A stretch of 5,616 nucleotides of DNA, from positions 1-5,616 of the forward strand of contig CALZHO010000067.1 of NCBI GenBank assembly GCA_945787425.1, in the 5' to 3' direction. The translations under genes and the position numbers were made by a program. The notes below the pieces were generated by a model that was not told the origin of the DNA, did no database searches, and worked only from the letters and a program-made list of their open reading frames with translations. Below, one piece after another: positions 1 through 5,458 of the stretch (position 1 is the first letter of the stretch; each line of letters starts with the position of its first letter). This DNA is from an uncultured Bacteroidales bacterium. GTDB lineage: Bacteria > Bacteroidota > Bacteroidia > Bacteroidales > Paludibacteraceae.

Positions 1-36
1 AAAATCGTGCCTACCGCAGGGTTGGCACGATTTTTT
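1..36. terminator. Rho-independent terminator hairpin, possibly bidirectional
   Basis: An 11-base arm at 1-11 (AAAATCGTGCC) pairs perfectly with 24-34 (GGCACGATTTT) across a 12-base loop at 12-23. Six T residues follow at 31-36. Read on the plus strand it is a textbook intrinsic terminator for a gene left of the window. Read on the minus strand it also ends in at least four T residues (positions 4-1, cut by the window edge), so it could terminate the 5101-to-155 transcript as well. The hairpin is seen directly; which transcript it serves is inference. Confidence 0.85.
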
Positions 37-79
37 GATTGTGAGAAATGCAGTAATAATGCAATTCGTAATGCACTAT

Positions 80-143
80 GCTACCTTGATTGATAGTGGG
101 TACTAACAGATTGTCGTGAGTACTACTTAGTCGGTAGCAAGGT
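80..143. repeat. Weak inverted and direct short repeats in the gene-free stretch 37-154
   Basis: GCTACC (80-85) is the inverse of GGTAGC (133-138), and the overlapping ACCTTG (83-88) is the inverse of CAAGGT (138-143). Between them GTGGGTACTA (96-105) recurs as GTGAGTACTA (116-125), a 20-base period. ATGCA occurs at 48-52, 59-63 and 71-75. None of these is strong enough to name an element. The stretch could fold in the 3' part of the minus-strand transcript. I see no gene here. Confidence 0.3.
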
Positions 144-154
144 GCGAGGGGGGG

Positions 155-283
155 TTAATTTCCTACGAAAGAACCTGATGGAGTATCATCAATATAGATA
201 CCTTCAGTACTTCCACATAAGATACCACAAGGTTCCATCATCACAGAAAACGTCTTTGGTTGTTGATATAATTTCTTTTCCAT
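155..283 (-). CDS. Small 42-residue protein of unknown function, downstream of the large surface-protein gene
   Basis: Reading the minus strand, ATG at 283-281 opens 42 codons ending in TAA (157-155). The product begins MEKKLYQQPKTFSVMMEPCG and ends SGSFVGN. It has no signal peptide hydrophobic core, no membrane segment and no catalytic motif. It carries a CX3C pair (Cys19, Cys23) within the segment PCGILCGS and an acidic IDD at 31-33. The start lies 21 bases after the stop of the 1598-codon gene on the same strand, and the gap is A/T-rich, like other Bacteroidota leaders, so co-transcription is likely. From memory, Bacteroidales genomes carry many short ORFs of this style: Lys-rich start, aromatic plus Pro near residues 6-9, then a small-residue and Ser/Gly-rich patch. 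They are usually annotated hypothetical. That resemblance is unverified. It could also be a chance ORF. Met15 or Met16 is an alternative but less likely start. Confidence 0.6.
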   Translation of the reverse strand: MEKKLYQQPKTFSVMMEPCGILCGSTEGIYIDDTPSGSFVGN

Positions 284-304
284 AAGTCTATTTTTAGTCG
301 AATA

Positions 305-3300
305 TTATTTTACCACAAATACTTTTTTACCATTTACGATATAGAAACCAGTGGCTGTAGGTTCACTGAGTTGGCGACCCAAAACATCATAAGTGCCTTG
401 CATTGCAGGAGCAATAACACCGATCTCAGTAATATTGTCCAAACCAGTAGCAGCATTTTCTCCTTGATAGCCTAAGGCTATGCGTTGGCGACCAGGGGCA
501 TTTGCCTTTTCTGTAGTAGAAATTTCTCCTACTATGAAATATGCACGATATGCAGGGAGTGTACAATTACCACCACATTTCAAAATAGAGTTATTATAAA
601 GCATGTGGTTGCCTTCCAAGATATTACCAGTAGCACCAGCATCGCCATCTTGAATTTCAACAAATGTACCTTGCAAACCATTTACCTTGCTTGCGGTACC
701 TGCAGTTGTACCATCAAGAGCGATCTTAATTTGAGCAGCATTTGGCAAGAACACATAAGGAACACCAGCCTTCAAACGAACCACTTCATCTACCAACACG
801 CGGTTTGTTTGGGTGTTCTTGTATGCTATCTCAAATATTTTCGCTCCTGCTACTACTACACCACCATTTTTCAAACAAATTGTACCATATTGATTGTTTG
901 TTAAGTCGCGTGTGTAGAAGTCAGCAGTGTACTTATAAATTTGTGGTAAATTGCCAGTAGATGTTGAATACACTTTGAAACGAGGGGAAGTTGCGTTATA
1001 CTTGATGGTATTTCCATCTGTAGTAATAGCGGCTCCATTCTCATCGATAGTTATTGTCCAAGTAGTAGCAGGTGTACCCAATGAATTTTTACTTCCTGAA
1101 GCGTTGAGATACATCTCTTGATATTCAAATGTCCATGCATCTTCCGAGCCACCAAGAGTTAGCATCATCGCATTAGCAGGCAAAGTAGTCATAATAGTTT
1201 TATTCGCATTAAATACGGCACCACCTACACTTGTCATAAAGTCTTTACCATCTGCTATGGTTCCTGCTACTACATTATGAGCATTTGATGCAAGAACAAG
1301 CAAATCACCTGCTTCGAGTGCGGTAGCATTATCTACTAACACCCACACACCACCTGTAGCAACGATTTCGTAAGTTGCTTCAACAAGTGCACTCTCTTTT
1401 TCATTTGCTACTGCAATAGCCTTAAGTGTGCAAGATTCTGTAATGCTTACTGTACCTCCCGGAGTTATTGAAGCAGAGGATGTGGTAGGAGCATCACCAT
1501 TGATGGTATAGTAAATTGTAGCAGTTGCCAATGCACAACTGATAGTAACATTTTGTGATCCTAAATAAGTACCGCTTGGGTGAGAAATAATAGGTGTAGG
1601 AACATCTATTTTCTTATAGAGGCGAAGAGCTTTCCCTGTGGTTGAACCATAACAAGCCCAATAACTACCACCCCATCTCAAATGACTATTCACGCTACTT
1701 GCCTCATTAGCCTTATTAACAAAATCATATGTCTCAGTACCTGTTACAGTCCAAAGAGCATTCGCATCAGTTCCAACTGTTAATAATTGTGCTGCACTTG
1801 CTGCTCCTGTACCTGCAACATATTTTCCTTCATACTCATTGAAAATAGTCCATTCTTCGCCGCTCTTAGCAAGATTCCATACAATGGATGCATCAGGATT
1901 GAGAATAGCATTATCTGCAATGGCAACATCTTCACCTGCCAAACGGGTAGTATTAGCAACCGCTGCTTTTAATGCTTTATCCTTTGCTCCATCCACAAGT
2001 ACATACTCACCTTCTGTCAGTTCACCACTATAGAGTCGGAAGATGCCAGTAGGAACAACTTCCACTACGGTCAATACGTATGAAGCAGATGATGGTGCAT
2101 ATGTTTCATCTTCCTCAATAGCCGCGGTGATAGTAGTGGTGCCTGCTGCAACCAAAGTGATAGTACCATCATTAGCAATTGTTGCTACAGATGGGTGTGA
2201 ACTGGTATACTTGATGGTTATATCATGGCTCTTTGTCAGCGTTGGGAAAGTATTGGTTTCTCCGATTTGTACTTTGCATGTAGTTGCACTCCATGACAAA
2301 CTTGTAGTTTCCTTACCAGCAGCAGAAGTGAGTTTGTAAATGTAGTTTCCTTGAGAAAATTGATATCCACCTGTTGTGTGATTTATCATTTTTCCATAAA
2401 CTACAACTTGATCACCAACTTTCAATTGATTTTCTTCTGTAAATTGTACATTGTTTAAATAATTACCTCTGAAAACTTTAAGTGTTTCAGTTGCATCTTC
2501 AGTATCTCCGATGGAGTATGTCGCATTTCCATATACAGTATTGATTTCTTCTACGGCAGTTACCACACCTGCTACATACGCATATATACCTGCGCTCTCC
2601 ACATCAGCATCAATCAATGTTCTCGCATATGCTACTGAATATGGGTCAGCCCATTTTGCATAAAGGGTAATATCACTTGTCAATGCTGTACCAGTAACAA
2701 CAGGAATTGTCAATGCTTCATCAGTGTACCAGCCTGCAAAATTGTAACCTTCTTTTGATGGAGTGGGTAACACGTTTGGAATGGTTGTTTCATCTGTTGT
2801 TGGACTAATTGTATTACCTCCATTCGTATTATAAGTGATTGAATATACATCATCAGGAACCACGCCTTTGATAATGTAAAATGCAAAAGTTTGCTCTTTG
2901 ATATTTGTTGGGAAACTACCGCCACTTGTTAATGTATAACTTCTCCATTCTTGAGAGTTATAAATACCAATATAACGATTTCGAATGGTATTGTAAATGT
3001 AATCATCCTTGATTTCAAAAGTCATAGCCTCTGCATCTGAACCAATACGCAAACCATCGTTGTTATTGATACAATATAGCCATGTCTCTGCATCTTTTGG
3101 CGCAAAAATGAGTTTACCATCAGTGTTGCCTACGCTCCATTGGATGTTAGTAATATCGGTAGCAATTTTATTGTTATCTACAGTTACAGATATTGCTTTA
3201 GGTCCGCTATTAGTAGCTTCATCATTAGCCATAGCGAATGAGCCACTTGCATTTGTACCAACAATCAGCACTTCATCATATTTTGTGATATTTGCTAAAT

Positions 3301-5101
3301 CTGTTTTAGTATAAATCTTTGCTACAGTAGCAGAACCCTTTAGAGAAATTATCTTATCTTCTGCTTCTGTAGATTTAACCGTTAAAGTTGCAGTATGGCT
3401 ATTACCTGCTACTTCTGGCTTATACGTCACTGCAACTGTTTGTGGGAAAGAAGCATTCGACGCTATAGTTTTAGGAGTAACATCAAAATAATCGCCAGTT
3501 ACAGCCAAAGTAATATCACCTTTCAGATTAGTTGCATTAATAGTAAATTCTTCGGAATATTCAAAACCTACATATTTTGCCCCAAAATCAATTTCTTCTC
3601 TTGAAGGAATCAATGCAGGTGCTTCATTGATATCACAGTTGAGAGAATAATCGGAATAATTTGTTGCTTCCCATGTAATTTCTACTTTATCCAAATACAT
3701 TGCACTGCTCGCAGAGCGCAAACCAATATATGCATAATCGCCTGTTATAACCAATTCAGTAGATGTTCCTTTTACGATTGTTCCAAGTAATGTACCTTGG
3801 TTTGGTTGCTCCTCCCACAAATCTTTTACATCTGAGTAAAGTGTATTATTTCCATAAACATTCAATGTACGTCCTTTTGTGGTATTACTGTTCCAACTAA
3901 TTACTACTTTGGTTGCCTTTCCGCCTGATGTTGTTGTAATAATACCAGCAGCTGCTTTACTGGTATCATAGCGTAACTGAATAGCATCATTGCCTCCAGC
4001 ATTATTACCTGCATAAACAGCATCAGAAACAGATTTCTTCCCACTCCAACTTGAATATGCTGAACCAGATACACCTGTAAATGATAAATCTAATTTATCA
4101 ACTTTATTGACAGTTACTCCTTGGGTAGCATACACCGCATTATATTCTTTATCTCCAGTTGGGACGTCAGTTTCTTTCACATAAGTAATGCCAGAGCCGT
4201 CTGGATTTACAGAAGTTGCTTCAGTCCAACCCCTGAATACTTTACCAGAAGAGCAGTTTGGAGCGGTTGGCAATGTACCAAGTGCCTCGCCTTCGTAAAC
4301 TTTAGAATCTTCAACAGATCCTTCTGCTACATTCCATTTGATTGTATATTGTGTTTTAGCAACAAAAGAAGCAGTAACAGTAACATCTTCTGCTGGCATA
4401 GTGAATTGGTCATTGCTCACTTCCACATTGCCGCTTGCACCAGTAACAGTCCAAGACTCCCATTCATAACCAGCATCGGGAGTTGCTGTCAATTTTACGA
4501 CTACACCCTTAGCAGCCTTTCCGTCGGTTAATCCTTCGGCACTAATGGTACCACCAGTTGCGGGTTGATTAAGTTTCACAGAATAGGCCGGTTTTTCGCC
4601 ACTTTCTTTGATATAAGTAATTGTAATTGTTTTTATACGAAGTTGAGTGTTACTGGTGTTTACATTTTGTATTTTTAATGATTGTGAAGCAGAAATATCT
4701 GTAACAGTATAAACTTTGTTAGACTGACTTACTGCGGTTGCTGTACCGTTATTAACAGTATATTTTACAGATGGAGTCGTTGAGGTTGTCATTACAAATC
4801 CTGTAATCGTGACTCCATCGGCTGGAGTTAATGTAATAGAACCACCATTTCCTTGAGCGTTATAGTACAAGCGCAGGTCTTTATTTTTACTATTATACGC
4901 AGGATCAGTAGTAGAATTATTCTTGGCAGTAGTAAATGACACCACATTTGCCACCTCACCAGATGTAGTTGTGAAATTTGTGAAATTGGTACCACTAGCC
5001 GAACCCCAACCCAATGTGTAAGTCTCTTCCGCACCCCACGCGTTTCCCACATTGAGGGCGAGCATCGCGAATAACGCGAAAAATAGTTTAAATTTTTTCA
5101 T
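305..5101 (-). CDS. Large secreted multidomain surface protein (InlB repeats, Ig-like, chitobiase C-terminal and OB-fold modules, short sorting-type tail)
   Basis: A 1598-residue protein with no frameshift or internal stop. Residues 1-23 are a Sec signal peptide (MKKFKLFFALFAMLALNVGN, then AWG), which fixes the start. The leader before ATG is A/T-rich without a Shine-Dalgarno. Modules in order: beta-sandwich (27-165); two divergent InlB-type repeats (171-250, 251-326); a second beta-sandwich like the first (333-478); ASH/choice-of-anchor D-like (484-592); unnamed domain copy 1 (595-745); classical InlB/Listeria-Bacteroides repeat (753-818); OB-fold-like (820-926); Ig-like group 2 (932-1014); unnamed copy 2 (1018-1164); chitobiase/hexosaminidase C-terminal-type (1166-1246); unnamed copy 3 (1250-1392); a C-terminal beta-rich domain (1393-1547); tail (1560-1598). 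No hydrolase or protease domain is recognisable. The likely role is surface adhesion or ligand binding, inferred from the modules only. The ligand is unknown. It is probably followed in one transcript by the 42-codon gene. Confidence 0.93.
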   Translation of the reverse strand: MKKFKLFFALFAMLALNVGNAWGAEETYTLGWGSASGTNFTNFTTTSGEVANVVSFTTAKNNSTTDPAYNSKNKDLRLYYNAQGNGGSITLTPADGVTITGFVMTTSTTPSVKYTVNNGTATAVSQSNKVYTVTDISASQSLKIQNVNTSNTQLRIKTITITYIKESGEKPAYSVKLNQPATGGTISAEGLTDGKAAKGVVVKLTATPDAGYEWESWTVTGASGNVEVSNDQFTMPAEDVTVTASFVAKTQYTIKWNVAEGSVEDSKVYEGEALGTLPTAPNCSSGKVFRGWTEATSVNPDGSGITYVKETDVPTGDKEYNAVYATQGVTVNKVDKLDLSFTGVSGSAYSSWSGKKSVSDAVYAGNNAGGNDAIQLRYDTSKAAAGIITTTSGGKATKVVISWNSNTTKGRTLNVYGNNTLYSDVKDLWEEQPNQGTLLGTIVKGTSTELVITGDYAYIGLRSASSAMYLDKVEITWEATNYSDYSLNCDINEAPALIPSREEIDFGAKYVGFEYSEEFTINATNLKGDITLAVTGDYFDVTPKTIASNASFPQTVAVTYKPEVAGNSHTATLTVKSTEAEDKIISLKGSATVAKIYTKTDLANITKYDEVLIVGTNASGSFAMANDEATNSGPKAISVTVDNNKIATDITNIQWSVGNTDGKLIFAPKDAETWLYCINNNDGLRIGSDAEAMTFEIKDDYIYNTIRNRYIGIYNSQEWRSYTLTSGGSFPTNIKEQTFAFYIIKGVVPDDVYSITYNTNGGNTISPTTDETTIPNVLPTPSKEGYNFAGWYTDEALTIPVVTGTALTSDITLYAKWADPYSVAYARTLIDADVESAGIYAYVAGVVTAVEEINTVYGNATYSIGDTEDATETLKVFRGNYLNNVQFTEENQLKVGDQVVVYGKMINHTTGGYQFSQGNYIYKLTSAAGKETTSLSWSATTCKVQIGETNTFPTLTKSHDITIKYTSSHPSVATIANDGTITLVAAGTTTITAAIEEDETYAPSSASYVLTVVEVVPTGIFRLYSGELTEGEYVLVDGAKDKALKAAVANTTRLAGEDVAIADNAILNPDASIVWNLAKSGEEWTIFNEYEGKYVAGTGAASAAQLLTVGTDANALWTVTGTETYDFVNKANEASSVNSHLRWGGSYWACYGSTTGKALRLYKKIDVPTPIISHPSGTYLGSQNVTISCALATATIYYTINGDAPTTSSASITPGGTVSITESCTLKAIAVANEKESALVEATYEIVATGGVWVLVDNATALEAGDLLVLASNAHNVVAGTIADGKDFMTSVGGAVFNANKTIMTTLPANAMMLTLGGSEDAWTFEYQEMYLNASGSKNSLGTPATTWTITIDENGAAITTDGNTIKYNATSPRFKVYSTSTGNLPQIYKYTADFYTRDLTNNQYGTICLKNGGVVVAGAKIFEIAYKNTQTNRVLVDEVVRLKAGVPYVFLPNAAQIKIALDGTTAGTASKVNGLQGTFVEIQDGDAGATGNILEGNHMLYNNSILKCGGNCTLPAYRAYFIVGEISTTEKANAPGRQRIALGYQGENAATGLDNITEIGVIAPAMQGTYDVLGRQLSEPTATGFYIVNGKKVFVVK
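308..424 (-). other. Short C-terminal sorting-type tail (residues 1560-1598)
   Basis: The chain ends GTYDVLGRQL, TATGFYIVNGKKVFVVK. 'G-YD--GR-------GfYIvnGkKv-VK' resembles the final half of type IX secretion C-terminal signals of the Bacteroidota. It is shorter than a full signal of about 70-80 residues. Whether it directs type IX export and anchoring depends on the host having that system, which the window cannot show. Confidence 0.55.
461..925 (-). other. C-terminal beta-rich domain (residues 1393-1547)
   Basis: DFYTRDLTNNQYGTICLKNG, VAGAKIFEIAY, VVRLKAGVPYVFLPNA, VNGLQGTFVEI, NHMLYNNSILKC, LPAYRAYFIVGEI and QRIALGYQGEN. The 'R-l--n-yGTIClk', 'GA--feia', 'l-AG-PYvfl', 'nGl-GTf', 'YRAYf' series recurs near the C-termini of large Bacteroidales secreted proteins. 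Function is unknown. It holds Cys1509 and Cys1513 (CGGNC spacing), which might pair. Confidence 0.6.
926..1354 (-). other. Unnamed beta-rich domain, copy 3 of 3 (residues 1250-1392)
   Basis: WVLVDNATALEAGDLLVLAS opens the copy. It continues with AMMLTLGGSEDAWTFEY, MYLNASGSKNSLG, TTWTITIDENGAAITTDGN, TIKYNATSPRFKVYS and LPQIYKY. This copy is closest to the form I remember from other Bacteroidales proteins: a 'YL-as-s-N-L', '-W-iti--G-a-i', 'l-YN--s--F--Y', 'v-iYK' series. Confidence 0.6.
1364..1606 (-). other. Chitobiase/beta-hexosaminidase C-terminal-type module (residues 1166-1246)
   Basis: VPTPIISHPSGTYLGSQNVT, then ATIYYTINGDAPTTSS, then SITESCTLKAIAVANEKESA and ATYEI. The pattern 'P-is--sGtY-g-q-VtIs----atIyYTingd-PT', followed by 'I---ctlKAiAv----eSa-v-aty-I', is diagnostic for this Ig-like accessory domain. 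It is not catalytic. Confidence 0.93.
1610..2050 (-). other. Unnamed beta-rich domain, copy 2 of 3 (residues 1018-1164)
   Basis: EGEYVLVDGAKDKALKAAVA, IVWNLAKSGEEWTIFNEYEG, KYVAGTGAASAAQLL, LWTVTGTETYDFVNKANEAS, HLRWGGSYWACYGSTTGKAL and RLYKK. The order of landmarks matches copies 1 and 3. Repeated W, G-W-I and K-Y-l motifs hint at a trefoil-like or lectin-like fold, which is inference. Confidence 0.58.
2060..2308 (-). other. Bacterial Ig-like (group 2) module (residues 932-1014)
   Basis: LSWSATTCKVQIGETNTFPT, then IKYTSSHPSVATIANDGTIT, then AAGTTTITAAIEEDETYAPS and SYVLTVVEV. The core 'y-Ss-psVAtv--dGtit--aaGtttItA' is typical of Big_2 domains, which act as rigid stalk modules in surface proteins. 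Confidence 0.9.
2324..2644 (-). other. OB-fold-like module (residues 820-926)
   Basis: YSVAYARTLIDAD is followed by AGIYAYVAGVVTAVEEI, YGNATYSIGD, LKVFRGNYLNN, VGDQVVVYGKMIN and a final GNYIYKL. This is the five-strand OB-like pattern (V-G-V----, Y-I-D, l-vyrg, vGD-VvvyGkl) found in secreted Bacteroidales proteins next to InlB repeats. Related OB modules occur in extracellular nucleases, but no nuclease domain is present here. Confidence 0.72.
2648..2845 (-). other. Classical InlB B-repeat / Listeria-Bacteroides repeat (residues 753-818)
   Basis: YSITYNTNGGNTI, LPTPSKEGYNFAGWYTDEAL, then LTSDITLYAKWA. The order Y-i-YntNGG, P-P-keGY-FaGWYtd, dItLYAKW is the diagnostic pattern of this beta-grasp-like repeat, known in Listeria internalins and many Bacteroides surface proteins. 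It is the most secure domain call in the protein. Confidence 0.95.
2867..3319 (-). other. Unnamed beta-rich domain, copy 1 of 3 (residues 595-745)
   Basis: Landmarks in order: YDEVLIVGTNASGSFAMAN, IQWSVGNTDGKLIF, WLYCINNNDGLRIG, MTFEIKDDYIYNTIRNRYIG, FAFYIIK. Copies 2 and 3 show the same order: a 'G(D/E)-VLV' strand, a 'W-----G-W-f' strand, 'yl-----n-L', 'W-i', 'l-Y', and a final aromatic-rich '-IYK' type strand. I recognise this as a recurrent Bacteroidales extracellular domain but cannot name a family. Confidence 0.55.
3326..3652 (-). other. ASH / choice-of-anchor D-like Ig-fold module (residues 484-592)
   Basis: The segment has EEIDFGAKYVGFEYSEEFTI, then a strand pair ending FDVTPKTI, then VAVTYKPEVAGNSHTATLTV and a final ISLKGSA. 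The 'FG-V-vG---s--f-i' opening and 'V-Y-P---G-h-atl-v-s---e---i-L-G-a' closing are typical of ASPM-SPD2-Hydin-like domains in secreted Bacteroidota proteins. Confidence 0.72.
3668..4105 (-). other. Beta-sandwich module, copy B (residues 333-478)
   Basis: Landmarks are KVDKLDLSFTGVSG, DAIQLRYDTS, KATKVVISWNSNT, RTLNVYGNN, YAYIGLRSAS and MYLDKVEITWEA. Order and spacing parallel the N-terminal module at 27-165, pointing to an old internal duplication. No catalytic residues are apparent. Confidence 0.5.
4124..4351 (-). other. Second InlB-like module (residues 251-326)
   Basis: It begins YTIKWNVAEGSV, has GTLPTAPNCSSGKVFRGWTE in the middle and ends KEYNAVYATQ. The layout (YTI-W, TLP-P, F-GWT, Y-AVYA) follows the InlB B-repeat, with the terminal YAKW replaced by AVYA. 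It directly abuts the divergent repeat before it. Confidence 0.7.
4352..4591 (-). other. Divergent InlB B-repeat-type module (residues 171-250)
   Basis: The pattern YSVKLN, GGTIS, VVKLTATPDAGYEWESWTVT, FTMPAEDVTVTASFV is the hallmark of the divergent InlB B-repeat family: a TA-P--GY-F--W core followed by a MP-ddVTVTA-F ending. In cell-surface proteins these act as spacer or adhesion modules. Confidence 0.85.
4607..5023 (-). other. N-terminal beta-sandwich module, copy A (residues 27-165)
   Basis: The segment begins TYTLGWGSASG, has a central DLRLYYNAQGNGGSITL and closes with LRIKTITITYIK. The closing strand matches copy B at 333-478, which has IQLRYDTS in the centre and MYLDKVEITWEA at the end. 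Both look like a jelly-roll or galactose-binding-like sandwich common in Bacteroidales surface proteins. The fold is inferred from strand pattern only. Confidence 0.5.
5033..5101 (-). other. Signal peptide coding region (residues 1-23)
   Basis: Lysines at 2, 3 and 5 are followed by a hydrophobic core at 6-18 rich in Phe, Leu and Ala, then a polar stretch and Ala-Trp-Gly. Cleavage after Gly23 or Ala24 fits small residues at -3 and -1. There is no lipobox cysteine, so this is a general Sec signal, not a lipoprotein signal. Confidence 0.88.
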
Positions 5102-5138
5102 AAAATGTAATATTTTTTAGTTAATTATGTACTTTTTT

Positions 5139-5166
5139 AGTGTAAAGTGTAGAGTGTAAAGTGTAA
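5139..5166. repeat. Four-copy heptanucleotide tandem repeat in the leader of the large gene
   Basis: On the plus strand AGTGTAA (5139-5145), AGTGTAG (5146-5152), AGTGTAA (5153-5159) and AGTGTAA (5160-5166) follow each other exactly. On the coding strand of the large gene this is TTACACT repeated, ending 37 bases before its ATG. A T6 run at 5133-5138 adjoins it. It lies in the promoter or 5' leader. Confidence 0.9.
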
Positions 5167-5458
5167 AGGCAAGGGACCTTATCGCTTCGCTCTGAACCTT
5201 ATTATATTAGTTCCCATTTTTTGTCAGTTCCACAAATAGCCCACAGATTTTACACAGATTAGATACAGTGGTCGCGACATGGTCGCGTAGCCTGTGGGAA
5301 ACTTTTCATCATATCATTCGTTATCTCGCTTCGCTCTGAACCTGGATAACTCAAAACAACGCACATTACGTGCAAACAACATATCAACGTCGCACTGCGA
5401 CACAACGTTCGGCTCGCCGAACAAAACTCGTTCTTTGACGTATTGACATATTTGGATT
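5167..5458. other. Gene-free, repeat-rich part of the divergent intergenic region
   Basis: No ORF of credible length is present on either strand; the longest minus-strand readings stop within about 20 codons. A 17-base direct repeat, CGCTTCGCTCTGAACCT, occurs at 5183-5199 and 5327-5343. CACAGATT occurs at 5242-5249 and 5253-5260. CCCACAG (5240-5246) is the inverse of CTGTGGG (5292-5298), and GTCGCGAC (5271-5278) is a perfect palindrome between them, with GGTCGCG repeated at 5281-5287. A clear Bacteroidota promoter for the large gene (TAnnTTTG on the minus strand) is not visible here. Confidence 0.75.
5361..5422. repeat. Cluster of small G/C-rich hairpins
   Basis: Three compact inverted repeats follow one another. 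GCAC/GTGC lies at 5361-5364 and 5370-5373. GTCGC/GCGAC lies at 5389-5393 and 5397-5401 with a 3-base loop. GTTCGG/CCGAAC lies at 5407-5412 and 5417-5422 with a CTCG loop. No T-run follows the last one, so they do not form an ordinary intrinsic terminator. They may be a palindromic intergenic repeat or structure in an untranslated RNA. Confidence 0.7.

Noticed and set aside
148..154. G7 homopolymer as a phase-variation tract for the small ORF
   Set aside because: On the minus strand the run lies immediately after the TAA stop codon, so slippage would not change the reading frame.
485..904. Plus-strand ORF of 139 codons opposite the large gene
   Set aside because: It lies wholly antisense to well-supported domains, its product is Cys/Ile/Tyr/Thr-rich low-quality sequence with no domain pattern, and it has no promoter or neighbouring gene logic. 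It is a shadow reading.
2043..2339. Plus-strand ORF of 98 codons with a hydrophobic Val/Ser-rich product that might look like a membrane protein
   Set aside because: It is the antisense of the Ig-like module, and Val/Ala/Ser richness arises from Thr/Ala/Tyr codons on the real strand.
4121..4531. Plus-strand ORF of 136 codons opposite the InlB-like modules
   Set aside because: Antisense to two recognisable InlB-type modules, with an unlikely Ser/Phe/Cys-rich composition; treated as a shadow.
5200..5211. TATAAT-like sequence on the minus strand as a sigma-70 style -10 box for the large gene
   Set aside because: Bacteroidota housekeeping promoters use TAnnTTTG, and no well-spaced -33 element accompanies it; the region is simply A/T-rich.
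5437..5456. TTGACG...CATATTTGG as a second plus-strand promoter
   Set aside because: The TATTTG does not fit TAnnTTTG spacing exactly and the better match at 5578-5608 lies closer to the next gene; left uncalled.
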